From Isochrysis galbana (Eukaryota > Haptophyta > Isochrysidales > Isochrysidaceae): DNA of 64,000 nt. The stretch spans positions 2,316,234 to 2,380,233 of the forward strand of contig CM030932.1 in assembly GCA_018136815.1 (NCBI GenBank), in the 5' to 3' direction. Every line of letters starts with the position of its first letter. The stretch's first letter is position 1. The translations under genes were made by a program, and so were the position numbers. The notes under the pieces were generated by a model. The model did not search any database, was not told the origin of the DNA, and saw only the letters and a program-made list of their open reading frames with translations. This document shows positions 63,915 to 64,000 of this stretch, in pieces.

Positions 63915-64000
63915 GGGCGAAGCTGGCGGCGCGCTGTCGAGTCGAGCGTCGAGCGGAGCCGGAGGGCTCTGAGCCACTCCGTCGCGAGCGGCACCGGCGG

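Noticed and set aside
63299-63994. 231-codon minus-strand frame
   Set aside because: Runs through the TG microsatellite (Thr-His repeat) and G/C runs; no family signal.
1-64000. CRISPR arrays, rRNA, tRNA, bacterial operons
   Set aside because: No regular spacer array, no recognisable rRNA segment and no cloverleaf with A and B boxes seen by eye; the spliced genes rule out a bacterial source.

Overview
The window is nuclear DNA of a GC-rich unicellular eukaryote. Genes are split by short introns (51 to about 480 bp, GT-AG apart from one GC-AG), and the space between them is full of nested retroelements and small DNA transposons. Two proteins carry an N-terminal signal peptide followed by a plastid-type leader, and there is a YceD-like plastid protein and a helicase-associated-domain protein. 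Together these suggest an alga with a secondary plastid; a haptophyte is my best guess, but nothing here proves it.

Genes from left to right: eIF3b (translation initiation, 11 exons, +), a Myb/SANT protein (-), an intronless ankyrin-repeat protein (+), a GALNS/arylsulfatase-type sulfatase (5 exons, +), a YceD/DUF177 protein (+), a decayed DUF285 surface-protein gene (-), two small unknown genes (+), a hypothetical protein (-), a helicase-associated-domain protein (-), SNW1/SKIP splicing factor (-), a plastid-type membrane protein (-), an AT-rich orphan ORF next to a ShKT-domain fragment, exportin-T for tRNA export (-), a PIF/Harbinger-like transposase (+) and cytochrome c oxidase subunit 6b (-). 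No operon-like grouping is seen. Many of these genes have a long CT-rich tract on the coding strand just before the start codon.

The gene-poor parts (about 5-7.4, 11.4-13, 27-36, 39.5-45.5, 48.4-49.2, 51.7-52.2 and 60.5-62 kb) are built from a few families. (1) A LINE family whose copies code for the C-terminal part of a non-LTR reverse transcriptase protein with a CCHC finger. (2) A SINE-like family of about 760 bp. Both end in a run of T instead of A, both are flanked by target duplications of 13-18 bp, both begin with a short perfect or near-perfect hairpin, and part of the LINE family shares its 3' end with the SINE. (3) Small TIR DNA elements, including a MITE family whose ends hold a GAAGC-type stem-loop and lie in TTAA. 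Several elements sit inside one another, so the order of insertion can be read directly: SINE, then DNA element, then LINE at 28.5-31.5 kb; LINE inside LINE at 11.4-13.0 kb; LINE, then DNA element, then MITE at 32.3-34.7 kb.

The most unusual object is the complete 2.17-kb LINE-family insertion at 28,880-31,050. It has an intact 609-codon ORF but no recognisable reverse transcriptase or endonuclease, so it looks like a protein-coding, non-autonomous retroelement.
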